From: Sphingomonadales bacterium
GTDB taxonomy: Bacteria > Pseudomonadota > Alphaproteobacteria > Sphingomonadales > Sphingomonadaceae
Assembly: GCA_025360285.1 (NCBI GenBank)
Contig: JANYCM010000408.1
Coordinates: forward strand, 1-12,677
Direction: 5' to 3'
DNA length: 12,677 bases
The notes under the pieces were generated by a model. The model did not search any database and was not told the DNA's origin. It saw nothing but the letters and a program-made list of their open reading frames with translations. A program made the position numbers and the translations under genes. Positions 6,601 through 12,677 of this stretch are shown piece by piece; within the stretch, counting starts at the first letter, position 1; the number at the start of each line of letters is the position of its first letter.

Positions 6601-7728
6601 ATGACCAGCAAGATGATGTTTCGCCTGTCGGCGGCCGCCCTGCTGGCGGTGTCGCCGGCGCTGGCCAGCGCCACGTCGATCTTCGGATCGCTCGGCAATT
6701 TCGATGCCGTCAATGATACCGGCAAGGTCGCCCATGGTTTCGAGATCGAACTGGAGGGCATTCACGCCAGCAGCGTCACCGATACGTTCGGCGGCGCCGG
6801 GCGCGGCTTTCCCACCACCGTCGAACGCTATGGCGCGCCGGTGATCACCGAATATACCACGGCAACGGGCTTTGGCACCCGCGTCACCTATGGCGCCAAT
6901 CTGGCGGGTGCGCCGGCAAGCTGGGTCGGCACGCCGTCCGGGCCTTACACAACGCCGGGCGAAAGCTGCTGGACCGGCGGCGGCAGCGGCTATGGCGCCG
7001 CCACGCCATGCGACCATTTCGGCGTCGGCCTGTCGGCCAACCCGGTCAAGACCACCTACAGCTGGCTGGTCGAGGCAACGCCGGGGTCGGCCAGCCTGGT
7101 CAACGCTGTGTCGAACGTGCTCGCGCCGGTCTGGACGGTAACGCCCCAGGCCCCGGCACCGGGCAATCCGGCACCGCCGCCGGTGATTGTCGCCCAGATC
7201 CAGGCCCCGCCGGCGAATTTTGATGGTCCGGAACCGCAGTTCGGCACCGCCATCTGGGCCAAGGTATTCACCACCGAAATCGATGGCCAGGTGAAACTGG
7301 AGGACCTGGTCGGCGGCAATGCCATGGTGCAACAGGCCGAACAGCATACCGAAACCGAATGGCAATTGTTGCAGACCGATCCCGGCAATCCGCTGTCCGG
7401 CATCCTTGAAAACGGCGGCGCGGCCGCTGCCGGTGCCAATGCCCAGTCGGTCATCCGCCGCTATGAATTCTATGCGTTCACCGGCAGCTATGACCCGGCC
7501 TCGCATGAAGCCCTGTTCAGCAATGGCTTTGGCGATTCCAATCCGGGGCCGAACGATGTCGGCAATTTCATCGGGGCGCAAAATGCCGCGCTGAACTTTG
7601 CAGGCGTCGCTGGCGGTGGTGGTGGTGGAGTCGGCGCTGTGCCCGAACCCGCCAGCTGGGCCATGCTGCTGATCGGCTTCGGCGCTGTTGGCGCCGCGGC
7701 ACGCTTACGGCGACGCCTTATCGTCTGA
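6601..7728 (+). CDS. PEPxxWA-CTERM sorting domain-containing exported protein
   Basis: This is a 375-residue exported protein. An N-terminal signal peptide covers about residues 1-25 with a likely cut after ALASA. The C-terminus has the sorting tail: VPEPASWA at 347-354, a hydrophobic helix to about 368 and an RLRRR stop. Such tails are known substrates of exosortase-type processing; the PEPxxWA form is typical of sphingomonads. A glycine-rich run (GGGGGG) precedes the tail. The mature part is rich in Gly, Ala, Thr and Asn, has only two cysteines (ESCW and PCDHF) and a Pro/Ala-rich hinge near 182-208. The start region GNFDAVNDTGKVAHGFEIEL looks like a beta-rich surface domain found in other PEP-CTERM proteins, but I cannot assign a function. 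The start at 6601 has a poor ribosome binding site; ATGs at 6613 and 6616 would also leave a signal peptide. The repeat upstream suggests two-component control. Confidence 0.88.
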   Translation: MTSKMMFRLSAAALLAVSPALASATSIFGSLGNFDAVNDTGKVAHGFEIELEGIHASSVTDTFGGAGRGFPTTVERYGAPVITEYTTATGFGTRVTYGANLAGAPASWVGTPSGPYTTPGESCWTGGGSGYGAATPCDHFGVGLSANPVKTTYSWLVEATPGSASLVNAVSNVLAPVWTVTPQAPAPGNPAPPPVIVAQIQAPPANFDGPEPQFGTAIWAKVFTTEIDGQVKLEDLVGGNAMVQQAEQHTETEWQLLQTDPGNPLSGILENGGAAAAGANAQSVIRRYEFYAFTGSYDPASHEALFSNGFGDSNPGPNDVGNFIGAQNAALNFAGVAGGGGGGVGAVPEPASWAMLLIGFGAVGAAARLRRRLIV

Positions 7729-7738
7729 TCGCAGGACG

Positions 7739-7770
7739 CTGCGATCGCAGCCCCGACTTGTGGCGATCGC
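7739..7770. repeat. Palindrome and repeated GCGATCGC octamers
   Basis: CTGCGATCGCAG (7739-7750) is a perfect 12-bp palindrome. Its core GCGATCGC (7741-7748) recurs at 7763-7770, 22 bp away. The half GATCGCAG also occurs at 7727-7734, overlapping the stop of the PEPxxWA gene. It could be a protein-binding site or chance; the octamer is self-complementary and GC-rich, so it is moderately likely in this genome. Confidence 0.35.
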
Positions 7771-7773
7771 GCC

Positions 7774-7840
7774 CTGGCTGACCCCTCGGCCAGACGCGCC
7801 CCGCGCATCGGCAACGGCACCGGTCCTCGCCGGTGCCGTT
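7774..7840 (+). terminator. Tandem hairpins, probable transcription stop after the PEPxxWA gene
   Basis: The first hairpin pairs CTGGCTGA (7774-7781) with TCGGCCAG (7786-7793) around a CCCC loop; it has 8 pairs, one of them G-U in RNA. The second pairs AACGGCACCGG (7813-7823) with CCGGTGCCGTT (7830-7840), a perfect 11-bp stem with a 6-nt loop. The run after it is TT then CTG, so there is no real U tract. The position between two transcription units fits a terminator or a 3'-end stabilising structure. Confidence 0.55.
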
Positions 7841-7880
7841 CTGCCGTGCGGCCAAGATGCCCCTCGCCTCGCGCCGCAAA

Positions 7881-7902
7881 GCCATGATATGGCCTGATCA
7901 GG
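7881..7902. promoter_or_regulatory. Adjacent palindromes before the oxidoreductase operon (candidate operator)
   Basis: GCCAT-GAT-ATGGC (7881-7893) is an inverted repeat with a 3-bp spacer. It shares its last base with CCTGATCAGG (7893-7902), a perfect 10-bp palindrome. The second overlaps AGGA (7900-7903), the best ribosome binding site for the GTG at 7910. A regulator or RNA fold here could block both transcription and translation start. No bound protein can be named from sequence, and no local regulator gene is present. Confidence 0.4.
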
Positions 7903-7909
7903 ACGATGG

Positions 7910-8386
7910 GTGAGGGGAATGCCGGTGCCAACGCGATTGCGGATCAACAACAAACCGGTCACCGTCACTGTCGATCCCGACATGCCCTTGCTCTGGGTGC
8001 TGCGCGATGAACTGGGGCTGGTCGGCACCAAATTCGGTTGCGGCGCCGGCCTGTGCGGTGCCTGCACCGTGCATCTCGATGGCCAGCCGGTGCGCGCCTG
8101 CCAGACACCGGTGTCGGCGGTTGGCACCGCGGCGATCACCACCATCGAAGGCCTGTCGGCCAGCGCCATGGGCCGCAAATTGCAGGATGCCTGGGTCAGC
8201 CTCGATGTGCCGCAATGCGGTTATTGCCAGGCCGGCCAGTTGATGGCGGCGGCCGCACTGCTCAAGGCGACGCCCAAACCCGGCGATGGCGAGATCGATG
8301 CGGCGATGACCGGCAATCTGTGCCGCTGCGCCACCTACACGCGCATTCGCCAGGCCATCAAGCTCGCCGCCGGGGTGACGGCATGA
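7910..8386 (+). CDS. iorA: IorA-like (2Fe-2S) small subunit of a molybdenum hydroxylase
   Basis: The 158-residue protein has two [2Fe-2S] domains. The plant-ferredoxin-like one has Cys44, Cys49, Cys52 and Cys64 (CGAGLCGAC and RAC). The helical one has Cys103, Cys106, Cys138 and Cys140 (CGYCQAGQ and CRC). This is the small subunit of xanthine-oxidase-family enzymes such as isoquinoline 1-oxidoreductase (IorAB) and periplasmic aldehyde dehydrogenases; it passes electrons from the molybdenum centre. It has no signal peptide, so it would be exported folded together with the Tat-signal-bearing large subunit. The start is uncertain. GTG 7910 has AGGA 6 nt upstream; ATG 7919 would give MPVPTRL and fits homologues in length, but leaves almost no spacing to the GAGGGG before it. 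The stop overlaps the large-subunit start (ATGA). No FAD-subunit gene is present in the window. Confidence 0.92.
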   Translation: MRGMPVPTRLRINNKPVTVTVDPDMPLLWVLRDELGLVGTKFGCGAGLCGACTVHLDGQPVRACQTPVSAVGTAAITTIEGLSASAMGRKLQDAWVSLDVPQCGYCQAGQLMAAAALLKATPKPGDGEIDAAMTGNLCRCATYTRIRQAIKLAAGVTA

Positions 8387-10563
8387 CCGGTTTTGGCCCC
8401 AGCCGGCGCAGCGTGCTGACCGCCGGTGCCATCGCCGGCGGCGGCCTGTGGATCGGCCTGTCGCCAGTGAACGCCGGGACCGAGCCGGCGAGTGCTGCCG
8501 CGCTCAACGCCTTCATCCGCATCGCGCCCGATGGCATCGTCACCATCATCGCCCAGAACCCCGAAATCGGCCAGGGCGTGCGCACGTCGATCCCGATGCT
8601 GATCGCCGAGGAACTCGATGTCGATTGGGGGCAGGTGCGGATCGAACCGGCGCTCGCCGACGCCAAAACCTATGGCCGCCAGGTTGCCGGCGGCAGCATG
8701 GCGACAACCCTGCAATATGAACCGATGCGCCGCGTTGGTGCCGGGGCACGGGCGATGCTGGTTGCCGCCGCCGCCGCCGGCTGGGGCGTGCCGGCCGCCG
8801 AATGCAGCACCGCACACGGCATGGTCCGCCACGCCGGCAGTGGCCGCAGCGCGTCCTACGGCTCGTTGGCCAGCGCCGCCGCCACCCTGCCGCCGCCCGA
8901 TGTCGCCAAACTGGTGTTGAAGGCGCCCCATGATTTCCGCCTGATCGGCAAGCCGGTGCCGGGGGTCGATAACCGCCGCATCGCCGAAGGCGAACCGCTG
9001 TTCGGCATCGATACGCGGCTGCCGGGGATGAAATATGCGGTGTTCGACAAATGCCCGGTGCCGGGCGGCAGCGTCGCCAGCGCCGATCTGGCGGCGGTCA
9101 AGGCGCGGCGCGGCGTTGCCCAGGCCTTTGTCGTGCCGGCCAGCGGCGGTGAGGGCGCGCTGGCCGCCGGGGTGGCGATCATCGCCGATAATTGGTGGAC
9201 GGCCAATCAGGCGCGCCCGCATCTGGCGACGAAATGGACCCTGCCCGCCGGCCCGCGCCAGACGACGGCCGGGGACAATGCCGAAGCAGCGCGCCTTGCC
9301 GCCGCAGCGCCGCAGCGGTTGCTCGTCGATAGCGGCGACAGCAAGGCTGCGCTGGCGGCGGCGGTGAAGACGGTGAAGGCGAGCTACAGCTACCCCTTCC
9401 TCGCCCATGCGCCGCTCGAACCGATGAACTGCACGGCGCGGGTGACCGGCGACAAGGTGGAAATCTGGGCGCCGACGCAGAGCCCCGAGGCCGGGCGCAA
9501 GCTGGTCGCCAAGGTGCTGGGCGTGCCGCCGGCCAACATCACCATTCACATGCTGCGCTGTGGCGGCGGTTTCGGCCGGCGGCTGACCAACGAATATATG
9601 GTCGAAGCCGCCTGGATCGCCCGCGCCGCCGGCGTGCCGGTCAAGCTGGTGTGGAGCCGCGAGGATGACATGACCCAGGGCAATCTGCGCCCCGGCGGCT
9701 GGCACAATCTGGAGGCCGGGCTTGCCGCCGATGGCAGCATCACCGCCTGGACCAATCATTTCATCAGTTACGGTGGCCCCCAGGATTTCGCCCGCGCCGC
9801 CGGTATCGATGAAACGCAATTCCCGGCGCGTTTCGTGCCGAATTTTCGCCTGTCGGCATCGGTTATGCCGCTGGCGGTGCCCACCGGTTATCTGCGCGCC
9901 CCGGAAAACAATGCCTTTGGCTTTGTCATGCAAAGCTTCATCGATGAACTGGCGCATGCCGTCGGCGCCGATCCGCTGGCGTTCCGGCAGCATCTGCTCG
10001 GCGCACCGCGGCGGTTTGGCAAGGATTCGCTGGATTTCACCGGCTATGACAGCGGCCGGGCGCGGACGGTGCTCGACAAGGCCGCCGCGATGGCGGGCTG
10101 GGGCCGCAAACTGCCCGATCGCCAGGGCCTGGGCATCGCCTTTCACTTCAGCCATCTGGGCTATTTCGCCACGGTCGTCGAAGCGGCGGTGGCGACGGAC
10201 GGCGCGGTCACGGTGAAGAAACTCTGGGTGGCGGGCGATGTCGGCCGCCAGATCGTCAACCCGTCAGGCGCCCTCAACCAGGTCCAGGGCGGCGTGCTCG
10301 ATGCGCTGGGATCATCGCTCGGCCAGGCCATCACGCTGGAGGATGGCGCCATTGCCCAGCGCAATTTCGGCGATTATCCGCTGCTGCGCCTTGCCGATGC
10401 GCCGCCGGTGGAGGTGGCCTTTGTGTTGTCCGACAACCCGCCGACCGGGCTGGGCGAACCCGCCTATCCCGCCACCCCGCCGGCGCTGGCCAATGCCATT
10501 TTTGCGGCAACGGGCGTGCGGCTGCGGTCGCTACCGCTCGATACCGCGGCGCTGAAGGCCTGA
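8383..10563 (+). CDS. iorB: IorB-like molybdopterin-binding large subunit, Tat-exported
   Basis: The 726-residue protein starts with a twin-arginine signal (SRRSVLTAGAIAGGG, Arg8-Arg9), which sends it to the periplasm after cofactor insertion. Family motifs appear in order: GQGV (63-66), QVAGGSMATTLQYEP, a domain with HAPLEPMNC, CGGGFGRR (393-400), VPTGYLRAPENN (from 499), and GLGEPAYP with Glu692 in the position of the catalytic glutamate. The C-terminal PALANAIFAATG is also typical. Length fits IorB and related membrane-associated aldehyde oxidoreductases, which have no FAD subunit and donate electrons to cytochromes or quinone. The substrate could be an N-heteroaromatic compound or an aldehyde; the sequence alone does not decide. 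It overlaps the small subunit by ATGA, and its TGA overlaps the likely CTG start of the porin gene, so all three are probably co-translated. The frame extends upstream of 8383, but those residues are antiframe to the small subunit. Confidence 0.93.
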   Translation: MTGFGPSRRSVLTAGAIAGGGLWIGLSPVNAGTEPASAAALNAFIRIAPDGIVTIIAQNPEIGQGVRTSIPMLIAEELDVDWGQVRIEPALADAKTYGRQVAGGSMATTLQYEPMRRVGAGARAMLVAAAAAGWGVPAAECSTAHGMVRHAGSGRSASYGSLASAAATLPPPDVAKLVLKAPHDFRLIGKPVPGVDNRRIAEGEPLFGIDTRLPGMKYAVFDKCPVPGGSVASADLAAVKARRGVAQAFVVPASGGEGALAAGVAIIADNWWTANQARPHLATKWTLPAGPRQTTAGDNAEAARLAAAAPQRLLVDSGDSKAALAAAVKTVKASYSYPFLAHAPLEPMNCTARVTGDKVEIWAPTQSPEAGRKLVAKVLGVPPANITIHMLRCGGGFGRRLTNEYMVEAAWIARAAGVPVKLVWSREDDMTQGNLRPGGWHNLEAGLAADGSITAWTNHFISYGGPQDFARAAGIDETQFPARFVPNFRLSASVMPLAVPTGYLRAPENNAFGFVMQSFIDELAHAVGADPLAFRQHLLGAPRRFGKDSLDFTGYDSGRARTVLDKAAAMAGWGRKLPDRQGLGIAFHFSHLGYFATVVEAAVATDGAVTVKKLWVAGDVGRQIVNPSGALNQVQGGVLDALGSSLGQAITLEDGAIAQRNFGDYPLLRLADAPPVEVAFVLSDNPPTGLGEPAYPATPPALANAIFAATGVRLRSLPLDTAALKA

Positions 10564-11738
10564 AACACGTTATCGCCTTTGCCGCGCTGGCCCTCGCCGC
10601 CCCGGCGCTGGCCGGCGATGCCTTCACCCTGCGCGCCACTTATTATGGCGATGTCTGGACCAATGTGTCGGGCGGCAATCGCCATGGTTCGGTCTATGCC
10701 GCCGATCTCGATGCCAGCCTGACCGCCGATGCCGACGCGCTGTGGGGCTGGCACGGCACGAGTTTTTACCTGCGCGGTTTCGCCAATTCCGGGCAATCGA
10801 TCGGCGCGCTGACCGGCGATGCGCTGGGCATCAACAATTGGGAAACCGGCTATCGCGCCGCCAAATTGCTGGAGGCCTGGGTTGACCATGAATTCGCCGA
10901 TGGCCGCACCTCCCTGCGCGCCGGGGTCTATGACACCACCACCGAATTCGATGCCAGCAAGACCGATGCGCTGTTCATCAACAATGCCAGCGGCATGAAC
11001 ACGCCGCTGGTGACATCGGGCCGCAATGGCCCTTCGACCTTTGCCACCACGGGTCTGGGTGTCCGCCTGCGCTATCGGCTCAGCGATGCCTGGACGCTGA
11101 AGGCGGCGGTGCTCGATGGCGTGCCCGGTGATCCCAACCGGCCGACCTACACCATCATCGCGCTGCGACCGCACGATGGCGCGTTGCTGTTCGGCGAATT
11201 GCGCTATCACGCGCCCGACGGCCGGCGCTTCGACATCGGCGCCTGGCGCTACACGGCGAAGTTCGACCGGCTGGACAGTCCGGTCAGCGGTGCCGGTGTC
11301 GAGGGCTTTGGCCAGCAGGGCGTCTATCTTGCCGGCGACATCATGCTGACCCATGCCCCGGACGCGCCGCTGACCGGGCTCAGCCTGGGCGTCCGGCTGG
11401 GCCATTCCGACCCGCGCTTCGGCCGCTTCAGTGATTTCGGCAGCATCGCGCTGACCTATAATGCCATCCGCCCCGGCCATCCCGATCGCATCGGGCTGGC
11501 GCTGACCTGTGTCGCCACCAGCCCGGCCTTCCGCACCCGGTCGGCCGCGCTGGACAGCCCGGTGGGCCACCGTGAATGCACCGTCGAGGCGACCTATCGC
11601 TATGTAGTCAACAACTGGCTGAACGTGCAGCCCGATGTGCAGTTCGTCAGCCAGCCGATCTATGCGCCAACCGCCGGCCATGCCCTGGCGCTGGGCCTGC
11701 GGCTGGCAGTGAGTTTTGATTCGAGCCATCACGATTAG
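10560..11738 (+). CDS. OprB-like outer-membrane porin, probable CTG start
   Basis: Read from CTG 10560, the 392-residue product begins (M)KHVIAFAALALAAPALA, a textbook signal peptide with a cut before GDAFTLRATYYGD. The first GTG in frame is 10665, which would remove the signal and the first strand. No ATG, GTG or TTG occurs in this frame between 10470 and 10665. The mature protein alternates polar and hydrophobic residues in beta strands. It carries OprB-type landmarks: LYEAWV-like LLEAWVDHEF, GVYDTTTEFDASKTDALFINN, SGRNGPS, and VLDGVPGDPNRPT. OprB porins pass sugars or other small solutes across the outer membrane. The last strand GLRLAVSF is followed by six extra residues (DSSHHD) instead of ending in the usual aromatic. 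CTG overlaps the IorB stop as CTGA, as ATGA does elsewhere in this window, suggesting coupling to the oxidoreductase and a role in substrate entry (inference). Confidence 0.82.
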   Translation: MKHVIAFAALALAAPALAGDAFTLRATYYGDVWTNVSGGNRHGSVYAADLDASLTADADALWGWHGTSFYLRGFANSGQSIGALTGDALGINNWETGYRAAKLLEAWVDHEFADGRTSLRAGVYDTTTEFDASKTDALFINNASGMNTPLVTSGRNGPSTFATTGLGVRLRYRLSDAWTLKAAVLDGVPGDPNRPTYTIIALRPHDGALLFGELRYHAPDGRRFDIGAWRYTAKFDRLDSPVSGAGVEGFGQQGVYLAGDIMLTHAPDAPLTGLSLGVRLGHSDPRFGRFSDFGSIALTYNAIRPGHPDRIGLALTCVATSPAFRTRSAALDSPVGHRECTVEATYRYVVNNWLNVQPDVQFVSQPIYAPTAGHALALGLRLAVSFDSSHHD

Positions 11739-11798
11739 GCCATTCAGCTTTTGGTCATTGCGCCAGCGTTACAGCAGCGCCCGGACAAGGAAGCCATC

Positions 11799-12362
11799 AT
11801 GGACGATATCCCCGCCGAAGGCAGCAACAAGCGGCTGAACCGCCTCGTCGCCATCACCGTCGTCATCCTGTCGGTGTTCCTCGGCCTGTGCCACATCAAG
11901 GACGATAATCTCGTCCAGGCGATGCAGCAGTCCAAGGCCGATGCGGTGGACAGCTGGAGCGAATATCAGGCCACCAAAACCAAGCTGCACATCAGCGAAG
12001 GCGCCGCCGACCAATTGGCCGTGCTCGGCGAGCTGGCGCGCGACAAGACTGCGGTGGCGGCGCAAACCGCGCGGCTGGCGGCGCAGATCGGCAAATATCG
12101 GACCGAAATTCCGGCATTGCAGGCCAAGGCGCGCGGTTTCGAAGCGGCGTATGACGCGATGAACTACCACGACGACCAGTTCGATGCGGCCGACGCGATG
12201 ACCGGCATCGCCGTGTCGGTCGCTGCCGTCGCCGCCCTGTCGGAAAGCCTGTGGGTGCTGTTCGTTGCCTGGGGCTTTGGCAGCTTTGGCGTGGTGATGG
12301 GCCTGGCCGGCTTCCTCGGCTGGGCGATCCACCCGGATTTCCTGGCGCGGCTGCTGAGTTAG
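11799..12362 (+). CDS. DUF4337 family membrane protein
   Basis: This 187-residue protein starts MDDIPAEGSNKRLNRL, has one membrane segment at about 15-32, then a long soluble helical part rich in Ala, Lys, Glu and Gln (about 35-125, possible coiled coil). Two hydrophobic segments near the end (about 132-150 and 153-175) are joined by a short loop. The arrangement matches the DUF4337 family, whose function is not known. The ATG at 11799 is preferred over the upstream ATG at 11751 because AAGGAAG (11787-11793) sits 5 nt before it. The gap of 60 bp after the porin stop contains no convincing promoter or terminator, so it could be transcribed with the porin. No functional link to the oxidoreductase is evident. 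Confidence 0.82.
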   Translation: MDDIPAEGSNKRLNRLVAITVVILSVFLGLCHIKDDNLVQAMQQSKADAVDSWSEYQATKTKLHISEGAADQLAVLGELARDKTAVAAQTARLAAQIGKYRTEIPALQAKARGFEAAYDAMNYHDDQFDAADAMTGIAVSVAAVAALSESLWVLFVAWGFGSFGVVMGLAGFLGWAIHPDFLARLLS

Positions 12363-12622
12363 AATTTCATAGGTATAATGGATATCAGCACCGGCCCACG
12401 CTGGTTCCGGCGCGCAGGGTGACGCTCAGATGTTTGAACGGTCTTTGATATTGCTGAGGTTTGGCCAGGTTCGGCCATGAATTGGTTCGTTACCGCAAGG
12501 AGCGCGGCCTTCAAAATTTAGCGTTGTCAAGCCTTCATGCCCAAATTAACCCTTTGTTTTTCCGGTTGCGCGCCGAATTCAGCGCCCTATTGTTAAAAGC
12601 TCCGGGTTTTGGGGACACCGCG
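12363..12622 (+). promoter_or_regulatory. AT-richer intergenic region with candidate promoter
   Basis: This 260-bp stretch is visibly less GC-rich than the rest and has no ORF I trust. It contains a perfect TATAAT (12374-12379) without a clear -35. It also has a short inverted repeat, TGGCC (12466-12470) and GGCCA (12475-12479 region). The best promoter for the last gene is TTGCGC (12565-12570), a 17-bp spacer, then TATTGT (12588-12593). TTGTCA (12524-12529) matches the hexamer of the repeat at 6515 but occurs once. GGGGA (12611-12615) is a plausible ribosome binding site 7 nt before the ATG at 12623. All of these are weak matches read by eye. Confidence 0.35.
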
Positions 12623-12677
12623 ATGGCAAGTGAGACCAGTGAAGAACTGCGTAAACTCGACGAGGAGATGGCGGCAT
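12623..12677 (+). CDS. Unidentified protein, N-terminal fragment
   Basis: Only the first 18 residues fall inside the window: MASETSEELRKLDEEMAA. They are highly charged and helical in character, with no signal peptide. GGGGA lies 7 nt upstream of the ATG and a candidate promoter lies at 12565-12593, which together support a real gene. The opening resembles that of small DUF883/ElaB-like ribosome- or membrane-associated proteins, but 18 residues are too few to assign a family. Confidence 0.5.
   Translation, partial: MASETSEELRKLDEEMAA

Noticed and set aside
6529..7581. 350-residue minus-strand frame opposite the PEPxxWA gene
   Set aside because: The plus-strand gene has both a signal peptide and a sorting tail. 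The reverse frame has neither and reads as shadow sequence.
8038..8382. Upstream extension of IorB to 8038
   Set aside because: It overlaps the small subunit in another frame and would bury the Tat signal inside the protein. The ATGA junction at 8383 fits far better.
8335..10155. 606-residue open frame on the minus strand opposite iorB
   Set aside because: It is antisense to a gene with clear family motifs. Its composition (Arg, Gly, Ala, His, Gln rich) is typical of a shadow frame in GC-rich DNA, and it has no recognisable motif.
10464..11732. 422-residue minus-strand frame opposite the porin
   Set aside because: The plus strand encodes a clear signal peptide and OprB motifs; the reverse frame shows no motif.
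1..12677. Mobile element, phage, CRISPR array, tRNA or toxin-antitoxin pair
   Set aside because: I saw no transposase or integrase motifs, no terminal repeats, no short regularly spaced repeats with unique spacers, no tRNA-like cloverleaf, and no small paired ORFs of that kind. Codon use looks uniform across the window.

Overview
This window looks like chromosomal DNA of an alphaproteobacterium, most likely a member of the Sphingomonadales. The DNA is GC-rich with strongly GC-biased third codon positions. One secreted protein ends in a PEPxxWA sorting tail, a variant common in sphingomonads, and the DUF1178 and IorAB families present are typical of that class. Every gene I can support is on the + strand. 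I see no transposase, integrase, phage gene, CRISPR array, tRNA or rRNA. The genus assignment is left open.

Layout. (1) Positions 1-668: the 3' end of a nitrilase-family amidohydrolase, overlapping by ATGA with a DUF1178 zinc-ribbon-like protein. (2) Positions 825-4386: a FixJ-type receiver with no DNA-binding domain, followed by a 1033-residue soluble histidine kinase. The kinase has a pseudo-receiver-like N-terminus, five tandem PAS domains with a period of about 126 residues, and a FixL/DctB-like transmitter. (3) Positions 4470-6478: an OmpR/PhoP-type response regulator and a PhoQ-like membrane sensor kinase, overlapping by ATGA. (4) Positions 6601-7728: an exported PEPxxWA-CTERM protein of unknown function. 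Its upstream region carries a direct hexamer repeat, TTGTCA-N5-TTGTCA, with the geometry of a PhoP box, so the adjacent regulator may control it. (5) Positions 7910-11738: a probable three-gene operon. It encodes a [2Fe-2S] small subunit and a Tat-exported molybdopterin large subunit of an IorAB-type oxidoreductase, then an OprB-type outer-membrane porin. The porin's signal peptide can only be read from a CTG codon that overlaps the preceding stop. (6) Positions 11799-12362: a DUF4337 membrane protein. (7) A 260-bp AT-richer gap, then the first 18 codons of an unidentified gene.

How the parts may work together (inference). The window pairs a signalling block (one cytoplasmic PAS-rich system without an obvious output, one membrane-bound PhoPQ-like system) with envelope functions: a surface protein and a periplasmic molybdenum hydroxylase with its own porin. 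The points most worth checking are the PhoP-box-like repeat, the CTG start of the porin, the five-fold PAS array with its output-less receiver, and the palindromes just before the oxidoreductase operon.
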